Shown here one piece after another: positions 1 through 13,700 of a stretch of DNA of 64,000 nt. Position 1 is the stretch's first letter, and each line of letters begins with the position of its first letter. Both the position numbers and the translations under genes were made by a program. The DNA is from Takakia lepidozioides (lineage: Eukaryota > Streptophyta > Takakiopsida > Takakiales > Takakiaceae). The stretch spans positions 43,319,053 through 43,383,052 of the forward strand of contig CM060732.1 of the NCBI GenBank assembly GCA_030704615.1, read 5' to 3'. Below the pieces are notes generated by a model that was given only the letters and a program-made list of their open reading frames with translations, was not told the DNA's origin and made no database searches.

Positions 1-274
1 TGACCACCTGCTATAGGGGTGAGCACAACTCACCACATGTCACAGATACGCCTACTTTTAGAGAGTTAACCCAACATGTTCTGGACTATGAACCGTTTGA
101 AGCCACTGCTTCCCACACAAATTGAGTAGTCTTGTAAATAGATGACAATACGTTTGTGAGAACCCCGATGCCAAAGGGCCATTCTTGTGACTTCAGGACC
201 ATACCTATGCAGCAATTGACAACACACGCAGACATGTGGACAACCAGCGCATACCCTAGAAGGATGAGTAGTAC
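1..274. other. Left edge: intron sequence of the UBP gene
   Basis: The exon ending at 275 is followed by a GT donor on the minus strand. I find no sequence here matching the next expected UBP segment, so the stretch looks intronic. Short open frames show no family match. Confidence 0.6.
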
Positions 275-3200
275 ACACCGGTCACATTTGTACTTATTTT
301 CACCATCCAACCATTCAGGAGCTGTGAACTGCGCAAGAGCATCCTCTAATGACTTAACAAAGCCTTGCATCTCCACTGCAACATCCATCATTTTCTCATA
401 CCGATTAGATTCATGTAGGCACTGCATACACTTGACCTGCATTCCAAAGATATTAAACAGCACATCCCATGTTATTCTTTTGTCCACTTCAAAAGCTGTA
501 ATGACAACTCCAAAGACCTTCTCAAAGACCACTGTTGTCAAATCACACTTCAAACAAGCTAGCAACACCAAAAGAGGCAAAATTCACTTGCCCTCAAGAC
601 CATGAACATACAAGGAGAAGTGACATATGGAAGAGTACTAGTGAATGCCTACCTGCGACTGTAGGTGCCCACCAAATATATGATGTATAAGTGTAGTCTC
701 TTGTGTAGAAGGATCAACAGCCTTCTCCCCTCCCACTTCATCGAGGCAAATGGATTGCATGGAATCAATAGCAAACCTAACCTCAACACCAATTACAAAC
801 CATGAAAATATCATCCCACAGGTATAGAGAACTTACAAGAAGTAAATCCTCCATAGTACCACATCAACACATTTGAACTACCTTGCAGATATTTCTTGGC
901 AGGTATATTAAGGAGAAACTGCACATACTTACTCAACATCAATTAATAAAAGATCATATTGACCAGTTTTGCTTCCTGCTACGAGCTCATGAACATTATG
1001 ACAGACACGAGACATTTCAAACCATGCAATTACTTAATATCTTACCTCATAAACTCATGGGCATCTTCTTGCCTGCCATATCCAAGATGATTCCCAATGT
1101 CTCGAATTCTTGAAAGTATTTTGATGGGTGAAAAAGGGTTCGAATTCTGCCTTACCCTCCATACATGATCTTGGAGCTCACACATAAAACACCAGTCATT
1201 TCTCCTGCCTGTTATCAGACAAGGAAGAGAAGTAAAGCCTTTGAGGAGAAAAGCCCACCCAAAGAAGACTAAGCCACCAACAAAGGATGAGGAAATGGCC
1301 AATGGAGACTTGAAAAGTGACCTCACAGATTTCAACATCACACCTTTCCCAACAGCTGATGGTAATGAAATGGTACATACAGTCTTCAGCATGACCACCT
1401 TCAAGCAGATATGCAGTGAGAGGTCGTGTGTACGTAAGGCACTGCAAGACCACACTGGCAAAGCAGCTGCGTCGAAAACCCAGACCAAGCATACCCACAT
1501 CAGCACTCCTGAACCTAACACTTGCTTCTCCCTTTAGTACACCAGTCAACACCTTCATGGATGCCTAACAAAGATAAAAGCCTGCTTTCTCGTCAAGTAC
1601 ATGTCTATCAAAGATTGTCTACAGAGAGTCCAAGCACAAGATGCTACTATTTGTTACATTAGCCTATTAGAAGAAAGTTGGTTAAGGGGAGGAAAAAATT
1701 CACAAAGAGCTTTCACGAAATGCACCTGTTTCCACAGTTGATTAAGCCACATGGAGGAAATCTTAGTAGATCCCAGTTGAAAAACTTGATAAAATAGTCA
1801 TATGGGAACAATATCTGACCAGGGAAACAAGAAAAAATCATTTGCTAGCTTTAATACCGAACCCATAAACCTGCAGTAACCGATACACCTTTGGATTTTA
1901 TAGTACAACTATAGGAAGAGGCCTAAACCAGAGAGTATGTTTTCATGAGTTAGTCCCCAGCCTGGGGCACCACTCCTACAATCTGGTCTGGTTTTCCATC
2001 TGGAAAATTCACCCAAGGTGCCTCTAAATTGCATGACAAGGGATATCCAGCATTCTGTTCAGCTGTGGAAGAAAAAGATTCATGCATGTAACATGCAAGC
2101 TAGTGATGAGCGTCAACCAACATACCTTCTTAGGCTTTGGCAGGCTCCCATTCAATGTAACAGGAAAGACTGTTGGCTTTGACACCTGTGCGTTGGGTTG
2201 TGGAAGGCGCCCATCTGAAGCAACAGAAAAAGGTGTTGGCTCTGACATCTGCTCGTTGTGTTTTGGCAGGAGCCCATCTGTTGTAACAGGAAAGAGTGTT
2301 GGCTCTGACACCTGCTTGATGGGGTTTGGAAGGGCCCCATCCGATGTCACAGGAAAGGGTGTTGGCTCTGACACCTGCTTGTGATTTGGAATGCTCCCAT
2401 CTGGTGTAACAGGAATGGGTGCAGGTTTTGACACCTGCATTTTTGGTTTGGGAAGGTTCCCATCTGGTGCTGGCTTTGACAGCTGAGGAGATGCTACTAC
2501 CTCATCAACACGAACTGGATCAGGTACATCACGAAAGTTCATCCTATTATCATTCCTAGAGCTCCCCGGGCTGTGCACATCAGAAAAGTTTTGACTGCCA
2601 CTTCCTGAACTCCTTGGGCTGCTGGTGTCAGGCGCCCGGCATTCATATTTGTGACCTTGAGTCCAATGTTGCATTTGACATGCTGCAGAACTGGGCAATC
2701 CCAGAGGACACCAACAGTTGAAGTCACAAAATGTGCACAGCAAATGATGTGATTGATAGCTTATCAGACGGCATACAGGGCTCCCACCCTTATCACAACC
2801 TCCCCAGTGTGCAACCACCTACTGAGTCTGTAAACAGGCTGAGAACTTGCATCCATAACTTAGAAAGTAAACTGACCCTGAAATTTCTCCAGACATAGCA
2901 TTGAAAATTATCAGCTTTTTAAGGCTGCGATAAGCAGCACAAAAGAAGACCAAAAGACAGCCTGCCAACTGAGCTCAAAGCTCACTCTTCCACAAGGTCA
3001 CTTGTTGGGCTATCCCACAGTCTGCATGTAGCTACATTGTCTCCATTGCTCCTGTATGATTCTAAAATTATTGTCTCACCGAAGGTTCATTCTCTACAAT
3101 ATAAGAAGATTGTGGGTGTGGAAAGAGGCCCCCACCTGGCACAATTCTGATCAATGGAAGGGTTATATCAAACTTTTGTTTTACCTCTGATGCACTTTAA

Positions 3201-3961
3201 GACAATAAAAGAAGTCATGCCAAAATCAAAACCCCGGATAACCAAAAATGATGTTGAGAACTGATCATCTTCAAGGTTTGACAGGTTCTATGGACTCACA
3301 TCGTTTTACAGTCCACACACTTGTGTACCTTACCCAGAAGCCAACCCACTCAGACTCAATCTGCGAAATTGGACATGACATCCTTCGGTATAGCTAAAGA
3401 GACTTTTGGGCAAGAGTTGACCTGAGAAACCTCTAATTCAAAATCCTTCACCACGTAGCTGAACACAACTGTGTATGCAGGACTCACATACAGATAATCT
3501 TATTTGAGAAAAAAGCCAAATTCCAAATTATGCTGGCTCAAGAGAGTATCGTGCGATGCCTAAGGAAAGATACGACCTTGGAATTATGACAAGTCCTACC
3601 AATTCCTGAGCTTCAAGTGTAGAGACACCCACATCAAACACCCAATACAGACAAGGAAAAATCAGGAGAGAGAAATTGCCAACCAATATCGCACAGCCTT
3701 GCATCGAGCGCACCGAGTTCTTGTTGGGTTCGAACAAACAAAACAATAACTGCGGCCTGCCAACATCGATGATGAATATTCGGCTTCCGCCTCTGCCTCG
3801 ATCCTGGCTGCTTCTTCTGCTGCCAAGTGCTGCAGCTTCCGAAACTCAGCCTGTTTCGCTGCTCTCAACTTGAACTGGTGTGCAAAAGCCACACTCGCCA
3901 CCACTACGATAACAAGAGCCAACAGTACAGCTGCAATCCCTGTCTCCGCCAAATCATGCAT
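275..3961 (-). CDS. MYND-zinc-finger ubiquitin-specific protease, UBP15/16-like; 3' part off the window
   Basis: Cysteine protease that removes ubiquitin from proteins. Exons that join in frame: 3684-3961, 2126-2690, 1726-1814, 1381-1466, 1046-1208, 653-776, 275-436 (1467 bp, 489 codons, no break). The N terminus has one membrane-spanning segment (about residues 8-27). It is followed by an Ala/Glu-rich helix and a MYND zinc finger split between exons 1 and 2 ([20 protein letters not shown], then C-x3-C and H-x3-C pairs). Exon 2 adds a Pro/Ser-rich linker with 22-residue repeats. The catalytic Cys box is rebuilt across exons 3 and 4 (PCGLINCGN joined to [10 protein letters not shown]). The motif GRQEDAHEF and a C-x2-C zinc pair (VKCMQC, ending in CDRC) follow. 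The His box lies beyond the left edge. Plant UBP15-19 share this order. Start chosen at the first Met before the membrane segment. Membrane anchoring is inferred. Confidence 0.93.
2131..2480 (-). repeat. 66-bp tandem repeat inside UBP exon 2 (22-residue protein repeat)
   Basis: About five diverged in-frame copies of a 66-bp unit code for a peptide of the form [17 protein letters not shown] plus a short variable tail. Copies differ mostly by substitutions that keep the Ser/Pro and Asp-Gly positions. The block lies between the MYND finger and the catalytic domain, a linker that varies in length within the family. Confidence 0.85.
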
Positions 3962-6207
3962 CTAACTGCTCCCTTGCATCCCCGCCTTGACGGCATCAAA
4001 TCAAAATCCAGTGACCTGGGTGGCCAATGACAGAGGACTGACGAACAATCTACTGTACATTTACAGACGGCGGGCTGGCCCCTCACGCATGTCCAAGATC
4101 CGAATCAGGAACTCTAAGAAAGAAGCTAATCCGTGGGAAGGCAGCAATTAGAGAACACAATTCCGGAGCAGGGAAGCTGCTTGCGAATATCTCGACTGCC
4201 AACTGATCTTGAGTCCCAAAAACGCTTCCGGTGGGGAAGACAGTTGGTGCATTTGCGCACCCAGCAGAGTGTTTGATCTGCAGAAATCTGAAGCAGTCAT
4301 TGACCGAATACTTGCTTCAATATATGCTGGAGTGAACCTAGTGATGAGGAGCAGCGGTAAGGAAAACCATTGTTCTAGGGCAGGCTCCATTGAGAATGCC
4401 TCGGATGCGGCCCAAAAATCATGGCGCAATCGTGGGGCTCTGCCGGATGCCCTTTCCACCTGGTTTATTAGTTGAACAGTCCTCAGATTCTCTTTGTCAC
4501 GTGTCCAGCCCACTTCCCGTTTTATAAGCAAGCAGCGGTCGTCACACATCTCTCAATCATCTCCTTCATGCCATTTGGGTGGTGCGCAAAAGGTCAGGAT
4601 CTTCCCAACGAACAACAACTTCATGCTCAGAGAGGAAACTGGATTCTACTCTATCCGTGGATGGCTGGAGCCTGTTAAAGAGATGGACACTCATCGCATA
4701 AATCTTTCAACTTCCCATGACATCGTTGCTCATGAAACTTGAATTTTTATCTTCCAGTACAGAATCCGATCAGAGTGTGACAGCACTTCAATTCTCCAAC
4801 CGTCTCATCAAATGTCCCTCGGTACTTGAGAGAAGCCCAAACGCAAAGAGTCCACAGTCCATTGAGCAAAACGCATATAAAGCTTTCAGCAAGAATGACT
4901 CTCGCACTTGAGTAGTACCCCAGTCCATACCAAATGGTTCTTCAGTTTTGGTCCAAACGTCCAAACCTTCGATTTTACATGGTATTTGATCATTGCCTTG
5001 GACTTGGCCAGGCTTAACACTGCTCATTTGCAAGAACATCCAATCAAAGTGCATAAAGATTAAAAGGACTGTTGATGGGCTGCATCTTATGACTTGACAG
5101 GAATCTAAATGCTACTCACAAGTAATTGAAAGTTGGGGACCTTCTGAAAAGGAAGAGTCCTGGTTGTGCATGTAAGTCTGCTTCATGCATTGGCTAATGC
5201 TAGGCATGCTGAATATGCCAGCCAGCATGTTGTGAGGATCCAAGTTTTGTATCCCTTCTTCCATAATAGAAATACACACATAAATTCACATCATCATTTG
5301 ACCCAACTACACTTCTATCATGAACCACCAGATTATTCGACTAATTTAAGTGGCTTTGAGGACATTTGACATAAGAGCTGTCGTCTTCTCTCAGTTGGCA
5401 TCATTATGCATTTGACTGCGTAACTAAAGCTAAAGATGCAACTGGTGTATCAGTCCCATTTTAATGTGGGGACTTTGTCTGTGGCATCTTGCTCCAGAGC
5501 GCCCACAATAACCATAACACCGCTGTTCCTCCAAAATCCTTCTAGGTGAAGTTGTAGCTGTTGATGATGCGTGCATGTCATCGAGCAGTTACTGCTGGAT
5601 AGGCCAACACCACGTCCAGAGTGATAAACACAAAGGAAGGAAGGACGGAAAACAAGATTCCGAGACCTCACAAAGAGGTAGGGATGAAGCAGGAGGCATT
5701 ATAGCAACGATCAACATGGGTGCTAGAGCATGAGCTTGGAGAAATACTCGTCAAAATCGCAATCAATGGTAGTTCTCTGGCCACCTGGCTGCAGCTCTGC
5801 ACATGCGACAGACCATGAAGATTTAAACAAGCACCCTGTCTACCATATGAATAAGAACACATGTTGACTGAGAGGCAGTAGCCACTGACATTATCTGCAA
5901 AACCCAACTTACTGGCATTCCTGCAATGTTGCCATGACCAATGATGCAGGTAGAGATACTGCAATCCCCTCAACAGGTTCCCACATAAACTGGGCGAGAG
6001 GTTGAGCAAGAAGTTGAAAGATATGCTTACAAAATCTTGCTTCCCTTCTACATGATGCAGAAGTTGAGAGTCAAACTCTTTCAAATCCCTTCCTTTCAAG
6101 AAGTAGAAACTACTTGAAACAGCCCAGAGAAAAAGCTCTGGTGTTCCTTGCAGTGTCCAACACTATTTCTGCTGAGAGTTGTACCTACTCATATAGTCAA
6201 CCCACTG
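3962..6207. other. No gene supported between the UBP start and the next minus-strand gene
   Basis: Short open frames on both strands (for example 4148-4549, 4788-5054 and 5668-6099, all minus) show no recognisable domain. Some could be 3' exons of the gene at 6208-8394 or its UTR. The UBP promoter should lie just right of 3961; no clear TATA box was identified. Confidence 0.4.
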
Positions 6208-8394
6208 TCAATGCTTGCAGATGTGACCAAATATCAAAATGTGCGTCCAACATACAAGAGCAGGCCAGATAAGATCCTCCTCAATGACAAGCTGCATATG
6301 GACAGGTAGCTGATGCACACCTTTATTCCTGCTCAGTCGCCCAGATGAAAGAACGTACGTCTGGTGCACAGCATGACTCCCCATGTTGTCGTCCTCTTCA
6401 ATCCTCGGTTGGTTATTCAGCGGAAATGAGGGTCCCCGAACTCCACAGATTGCTCCTTGATCTGGAATTTCAATGGACAGCTGACAACTTTCATTTTTCC
6501 TTTCTCTATCTCCATCTTCGCCTTCGTCCTTGACAGTTCCAACCATAGCAGCACTACTGCTCTTCTCCAGGCAACAGTCCAGTGCCAACTGTTGATATTC
6601 GCGTGCGCAAGATTGGGGCACAGAGCCTACATGGCTTGGACCAAACATACTCATGCTTGGCAAGCTTCCTTGGGTTTCTATCTGTTTGCTACCTGATCCT
6701 AAATGACTGACTTCACCTTCCCAAAAGGAACTACATGTCTCCCCATATCCTGCTGATCTAGCTTCGACGAATCTGTTTTTAGATTCCACATTTTCCGCAC
6801 CAGGTGACACAGGTCCTTTGGCACTGTAAACACGTCTGAGATTTGATAGCCCCAAATGAGAGCGACCATGGCGCGGTTGCTCACTTATGATGGTACTATG
6901 AGCACCCCTGCCTTCAAGTTCAGATCCATCCAGCTTCAGTCTTTGTTTTGCTATGTTCACATTAAACTGTGACCTCAATAGATCATCTTTTTCAGTCCAC
7001 AAGTCTGTTACTTGCATTTCACTGCTATCATCCTCACCGTCACTGGATGTACAAGCACTTGTGATGCCACTTGTCTTGCCATCTCCATCGCCATCACAAC
7101 TGGAGCAACTGGTGTCTAGTTCTGGTACTCCATGTGCCCTCACGCACCTCACCTGCTGCCCAAAGACATCGAGCTTCAGCCCAGCCAAGTAATGCTTCTG
7201 AATCATCAATGCATCCTCTGCACCAAGACCTTCGACTGTGGAGGTGGACGCAGCGCACGAGGTGCTGTCACAGGAAGAAACAATCCATTGCTTCTGGCCT
7301 TTGCGATACCGCTTGCAATCTAACCCCACTACATTGATGTCCCATTTTCCTGCTGATGACCTAAACAGCCAAAAAACAAGCATAAGTAGAACCACACAGT
7401 AATTGGAAAAAAAATTCACAATCCTACATCCTAAAAGCAGGTGTCACATGAAACACACACACACAGACAAGGAAAAGTAGACTGACAGCAAACAGCATGA
7501 TTTTGGTAAAGGGGAGGTCCGCATCCGTTGTCCGAGCTGTGGAAGACCTACGTGGAGCTAGGTACATCGACCTTCGATCTATACGCACAAAGAATTTAGT
7601 GTCCAAAAGAGCCAAACTGAGTGACCACACCAACAGCTGGGCTAGTCTATCCAAAAGTAAGAAAAAGGAGAGAGGCTGTAAATTTCCAACTCTGTGGCAA
7701 ATGAAGCAGAGGGCAAGGAAAAGCCTCGTTGGATGTAAAAACACACCAGAAAATGTAATTTACTGTGCTGCACTACACCGCCAAATGCAAGGGGTATGCG
7801 CATGTCCTGTACTGCATCAGGGGATGCTGAACTCTCTGAGGATACAAAGCCCCCAACCTAGTTGCACACTGGAAAAAAAAGTTAAGGCCACAATTCGATC
7901 TTAGCAAACAACTTCAGCAAACCAAGGCCGTTAACAATTAATCAGTTTCATGACAGTGCGGCATTTGACACCAAAACTCGACAATATTGTTCTTGCGCGC
8001 CTTCCATCTTCCCCAGGTGCAAGCTCTCGGGAAAAATTAAGTGCCGGCCATTGAATACTGGGTATGGTAGAAAACCGAAAATCAAAGTGGCAGACATTCA
8101 GAAGACTTACTCCTTGCGCTTCCGCATATCAAGATGGCAAATCCTTAGACTGTCAGCGTCACTGACCGTAGGACTTTCAGAACTGCAATCAGGCTGACTA
8201 TCAGTGCACCCCACTGGCGGCCCTGTCTGTTTCTCCACTTCCGCAAGCCAAAGTCTCGTCAAGCTCGCCGATTGCACCGCCGTTCCTACGTTGCCTGCCA
8301 TTTGGCCTTCTCCTGCTCCTGCCTTGCGCTTCCTCCCTTCTACCAGCTGCGGCATGGCGGGTACGTTATTGTAGCCATCAATACTCCCCTCCAT
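6208..8394 (-). CDS. Unrecognised multi-exon protein
   Basis: Exon 1 runs 8394-8111 from a Met and ends at a GTAAGT donor. Exon 2 begins after a CAG acceptor at 7616 and joins in phase to read LALLDTKFFVRIDRRSMYL. It probably ends near 7495, but the donor is weak. Exon 3 starts about 7361 after TTTAG, reads KWDINVVGLDCKRYRKGQ and then a long Ser/Glu/Asp-rich low-complexity region, with a stop at 6208 or a splice near 6320. The KRKR-type basic stretches and acidic tail could fit a nuclear protein, but I recognise no family. Coding status rests on length (over 1 kb open in exon 3), phase-compatible junctions and composition. The true 3' end is uncertain, and a continuation into 4.8-6.1 kb is possible. 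Confidence 0.5.
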
Positions 8395-10735
8395 CGCCCA
8401 CCCACGTGATGGGAATAAATGCTGTGCAGCTCACACAAATCTCAAATCAGCTGTCTCCCTCTTCTACCTAGCAATCACGTGCTCCCCATCGCATCCTTCC
8501 TACTGCTTCGCTTTACTTCTCCACGCGGCACCGTCCCATAAGCGTCCTCCATCCTCGTAACAAACCCAAGTGCAGCGCCGTCAGCCGTGAGCACGGCAAG
8601 GCGAGATGGGTAGCTCAGAGCAGACAGACAGCTGGGAGCAAGCGGGAGGGGGTCAGCGGCTGGCAGTCATGGCCGTCTAGGGCCCTGCAATCACGGCTCA
8701 GACTCCATATCTTCCTGCCGCCATGTGAGCACCCACTTGAAATGCGGGAATAGATTGCCCATGCTGCAGCCATTCATACTATCTCAAATACATCCGCTCC
8801 TCGCAGGCATTGGAAGAACCTCCAGACTCTTGTAGACACGAAAGCCACCCTGAAACAGCCTCGTTCCTGCACACTTTTGAGCTCGATATGGCAAATCGAA
8901 AAGTGTTGCGAGTCCCACAGATCCTCTTTTGCGTTCTTGTGATTGGCCTCCCTCGCCGTGTCCAATCCCCTTCGCACGCTCTGACTCAGCAGCTGCAGAT
9001 CTGAGGGTGGGCAGGATGCTGAGCCCATGATGTAGGCAGCAGTAACAGCATTGTGATTGGGACAAGTTGAGGGCTTGGGCGAGAAAGGCGCCCTCATTTG
9101 GAGGCTGTTGCTACGGACCTCCAGCGCAGCCTTGGTTGGCTCCTTGCCTCTTGTTGCCTCTTGTGGCCTGCAAATCCCATATTTGTAGCAGCCCATTGTG
9201 GGGTCAAGCGTGCAACTTCACATGGGTACATTGCTATTAGCATCCATAGCCTTGCAAGACTCTCAGACCTCTAAAACCAGACTCACTAGAGATGGACTTT
9301 CTCAAGTGTAAAAAGCTTTATAAAGGACCCAAGTGAGGGCTCTATCCGATCTTCTTCATTGAGACAAAACTTTAGATCTCCAGTGTAACAAGCTTTATAA
9401 AAGAACCAAATGAGGGCTCTATCCGATCTTCTTCATTGAGACAAAACTTCAGATCTCCGGTGTAAAAAGCTTTATAAAAGAACCAAATGAGGGCTCTATC
9501 CGATCTTCTAAGTTCATTGAGACAAAACTTTAGATCTCCGGTGTAACAAGCTTTATAAAAGAACCAAATGAGGGTTCTATCTGATCTTCTCCATTGAGAA
9601 AAAAATTTAGATCTCCAGTGTAAAAAGCTTTATAAAAGAACCAAATGAGGGCTCTATCTTCTTCATCGGGACAAAACTTCAGATACAGGAGGTTAGGTTA
9701 CAACAACATACAGTTCAATATCCAATCTTCATCTTAGTTCTTGAACAATTGTGGGTCGGGCAAGCCTCTAGTGATTGAACCATGTCTAGCCAACCCCAAG
9801 GTGTGGGGGAGTGGTTGAAAATGCGAAGGCCCCTGCTTTTGTCTTGTTGAAATTTTTTGTGGGATGGATTGGAACCGCCATGGAATCATCTCCATAACTT
9901 GGCATCCAGTTCGGACAAACATGAATCTATTGAGACAATACAACCGACTATGTGCTCTCTCGTGCCACTAGCACACTTTGCAAGCATCCCATTTAGTGTG
10001 TTGTTCGTGTCATGCGTCGCAAAACAGGCAAGCAAATACATTACATCATACTGCACATCCAGGGGTTCCTTAATTTGTCATTGGATAGGTGGGGAACAGT
10101 TCCATCAGAGTTTCTTCATGTTTTGATTCATACAAGTAATAACATAAGGTTAAATTGTACCACTCTCTCGGATTACTATAACCACCTTACAGTTATTATA
10201 CTCACACACAGTTGAACCTAACCCACTCCTTTTCCTTACAAGCACTGAGACACAGGGCAGAGATAGGAGATGGGAGCTTCTTGCAGTTGCTAAACCATCA
10301 ATGCCATTTGAACTACATTGTTAGGACCAACAGAGAGATGGACATGATGTGATTCTTTGTTAAGCTACCTATAGTTATGAAGCGTTTCTGCACTCTTTAG
10401 GATAGGAGAGAGAGAAGATGCAAAGGCTTAAATGTGTTGCAGAATATCTCAGCAGTGGTGGTGAGGTTCCATGTGCACATGATCATGTGTCAAGCCCTGA
10501 CCAAAATATGAAGGAGAGAGACAGAGATGATGACCATTGCGGTGTAATGCTACTGTTGTTGAGGGCTCACTTCTCTAGCACTTGAGCCTTAGTTTCTCCT
10601 GGAGTCAGGTCCTGCACTGGACCATAGTTCAATTGTGTTGATTTAGACCTGAGGAGGACCATGACCGCAGGCATCCCCACAATCCTACCATAGGAGTACA
10701 GTACCAAATAAAAAACACGACAGAAGATCTAGACC
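8395..10735. other. Intergenic region between divergent genes
   Basis: Separates the minus-strand gene starting at 8394 from the plus-strand ankyrin gene starting at 10736, so it should hold both promoters. It contains the 75-bp tandem repeat block at 9292-9686. The minus-strand frame at 8774-9196 (140 codons) has no recognisable domain and I do not call it a gene. Confidence 0.5.
9292..9686. repeat. Five tandem copies of a ~75-bp unit, each with AAGCTTTATAAA
   Basis: Units share the order GTGTAAAAAGCTTTATAAA, then a GAACCAAATGAGGGCTCTAT-type core, then GATCTTCTTCATTGAGACAA, then AACTTTAGATCTCC. Five near-identical copies follow each other from about 9300, with small indels in the fourth and fifth. 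Each carries a TATAAA box and a HindIII-like AAGCTT. The block is about 1.1 kb upstream of the ankyrin-gene start. Confidence 0.9.
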
Positions 10736-13700
10736 ATGTTAACAACTTTGTATGATGCTGTTGCGAGTGGTGCAACCGCCGAGGTCAGCCGCCTCTTAAC
10801 TCGACCTGAGATTGATCCCACTGCAGCAGGGCCTGATGGCAGAACACCTCTCCATGTGGCTGTAGAAGATGGGAAGGTGGAGATAGTGAAGCTGCTCTTG
10901 ATGCAACCAGCAGTCAAACCATATGCCCTGCTCGATGACCTTAATCGGACACCACTGCATGCTGCTGCCTGGAAAGGGCATGGTCCAGTGGTGGAGGTCC
11001 TGCTCGCTACAAGGCCAATGAGGCCAGATGCCTTGAGTTCTAATCCAGGGCCTGAAACTCCAAAAACTGAGCCTGTGCCACCAGCGGAGGGACCTGCCAT
11101 CCTGGTTGTTACGGAACCCAAAGCTCCAGGAACCTCAGAGGTTGTCCAGACCGTGGCAGAAATCCCTCAGCCGCCGGCTCAGGAAGATGGCGGAGGCAGC
11201 ATGAGCTCAGTAGCTCAGGGCATTGGCCAACGGCTCTTTGGTGCTCCACAGGCAGGGACTAGCGTTATAGAGCGGTATATCTCAACAACCCACAAACGTA
11301 TCTAGAGTTGCTGTAGTCAATCTGAGTTGTAGGAAGCGTGGAAGTCTGTGGTAAGAATCACCCTCATTTCCTCTCATGAACACAAGTGAGTAATCACAGA
11401 GAGACACGGTCCAAAATTAATTGCCATTGCCACTGCAGCATTGCTCAAAAGCCGTATTGATCCAAAGAATTGAGTCATGTTTGCTGACTTTTTCTCTCCA
11501 TCACATGTCAGGATCGAATCAGTCCTGGCAAGCAGGCATGTTCAGCCTGCTGAACTTTCTCGTGTGGACGTGAATGCCAAGGCCAGGGAGAAATTTGTGG
11601 AGTCCAGATGGTCATTGACCCACACCATTTCTGCCCAGGACAGGGCTGACTGGTCCCAAAGAGGGTTCACCCCTCTTCACTTGGCTTCATGGAGTGGCAG
11701 CGAGGAAGTTGTGAGGCTTCTGCTAGCAGAGCCAGAAACGGACTTGGATGCAGAGACCTCTGAGAGGTTCACCCCTCTGCACATGGCTGCAGACAGGGGG
11801 CACGAGCTGGTAGTGCATCTGCTTCTTGAAGAGCATGCGAGACGAAAGCCTGAGAGATCCATGCACCAGGCGAGTCACCTGGGTGACAAACGAGGCATGC
11901 ATTCCATGAACCCTGACAGGGATTCAAGATTGCTCAAGTTCCAGGACTCGGAAAAGGCACAGCAAGCACCTGGTCCGGCCAATGCTAGGGATTGTGTGGG
12001 GCGCACTCCTTTGCATTATGCTGCAAGGCAAGGTCGGGCATTCACAGTCACAGAGCTGATAGAGTGGGATGATACCTTCGTTAACGCTGCAGACAGTGAT
12101 GGACTTCTACCAATGCACATGGCTGCTAGGGGAGGGCATGCTGCAGTGGCAGAATTGCTTCTATATGAATATCACTGGGGGCCAATTGTCCTTAAAGGCC
12201 ATCCAGAAGGCTTGGTCAGTAAAGCCAGTACCCCCAAAAAACTGATACTGCCAGAAGGGTTGGTCCGGGAGCTCCTTCCTCGGCCTGATCTGTCAGATGC
12301 ATTTGCTGATGTTATTGAAGGATCCACACCCCTACATATGGCTGCAATCGAGGGCCACAGTGAGGTGCTATTGAAACTGCTAAGATATTTGGATATAAAA
12401 GCTCAAAATGGCAACAAGCAGACTGCACTAGATCTTGTTATCCAGCGCCTACAAGACAAGAAGTGGGAAGCTTCGAACCAGCTTATTGAGGTATTTAAGC
12501 TTCTTCTCATTTGTATGCCAAAAGTGGCAGAAGTCTCTGAGTCCGACATCAAGTTTTTGCAAACTTTGAAACTGAACACAGACTCGGGCCGAGAAAACAT
12601 CCTGTGGAAACTAGATGCTTTCGGCCTCGACACTCCTGCACTGGGGGGCAGCCAAGGGGAGTGCCTACCTTGTTCAAATGCTGCTAAGACAGCCAGGTGT
12701 AGATGTAAACTCTATCAGTGAGTTTGAGAGATTTACACCACTGCACTGTGCTGCAAAGTCGGGGCATACAGATGTGGTGAGGCTACTGATCGGCTCAAAA
12801 AACTTGAGGGCTAATGAGGAGGATATGTTAGGCCGGACAGCTGTGCAGATAGCTGCAGAGAAGACGGAAGAAACTCGACGAGGACGAAAGAGAGGGGAAA
12901 TAGAGGGTACAAACCCGCTGCAAGGTATAATTGAAATCAACTGGAGAGATGTTGAGAAGCTCCTGATGGATCGGGACGATGTGAGAAGCTATGTGCAGCT
13001 TCTCTACCGAGACAGACAGGTTTTTGTGGATGGATCCAATGCTATCTTGGTGGGATCTGCTCTGATAGCCACTATCACATACGTGGGATGGATGACACCG
13101 CCCTTGGGATATGTCCCATACTACCATGCACAGGTATAGATGCACCCAATATATCCAAGACTGCAAAGATGCCCTCAGCAATAAGAATTTGTCTAATTTA
13201 GGCAACGCTAGATTCTCTACCCGTTCCTTATGTCTCCCTCTTCATTTCTGTGAAGTGTGCAAAATGTAACATGTACCTAATCCAAACCTAGAGAGTGTTC
13301 CCAGATTTACAGTGTACCGATATTTGGCGTGTCCGCTATTGATATTATTTAGTGTAGTGAAGCTGAATGCTGCAATTGTGTTTGGCAACCTTACCAGTTT
13401 GAAGAGCCCGAACCGGCTCCTCCCGGCACCTTTGCTTCGTTTGCTGCTATTGAGCAATCCCAGAGCGTTCGCGTATACTGGGTATTCAACAGCTTGTCTT
13501 TCTTCTTCAGCATGGCATCAGTCATAGCAGGGGCTCAGGGAATACTACCATCGCAAGGTAAGTTCATCAAAGAAGCAGTCCAGGATGCTCGAAGGGCACT
13601 TGCCTATGCCTCACTCCTACTGGTGGTCTCTATTGTCTTGGCACTCGGGGCTTTTGCAGCTAGTGGGATAGCAGTGCTTCCCCCAATACAGAAGTGGGAG

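Noticed and set aside
8774..9196. Minus-strand frame of 140 codons
   Set aside because: No domain, no splice context, and it lies in the intergenic region between divergent genes.
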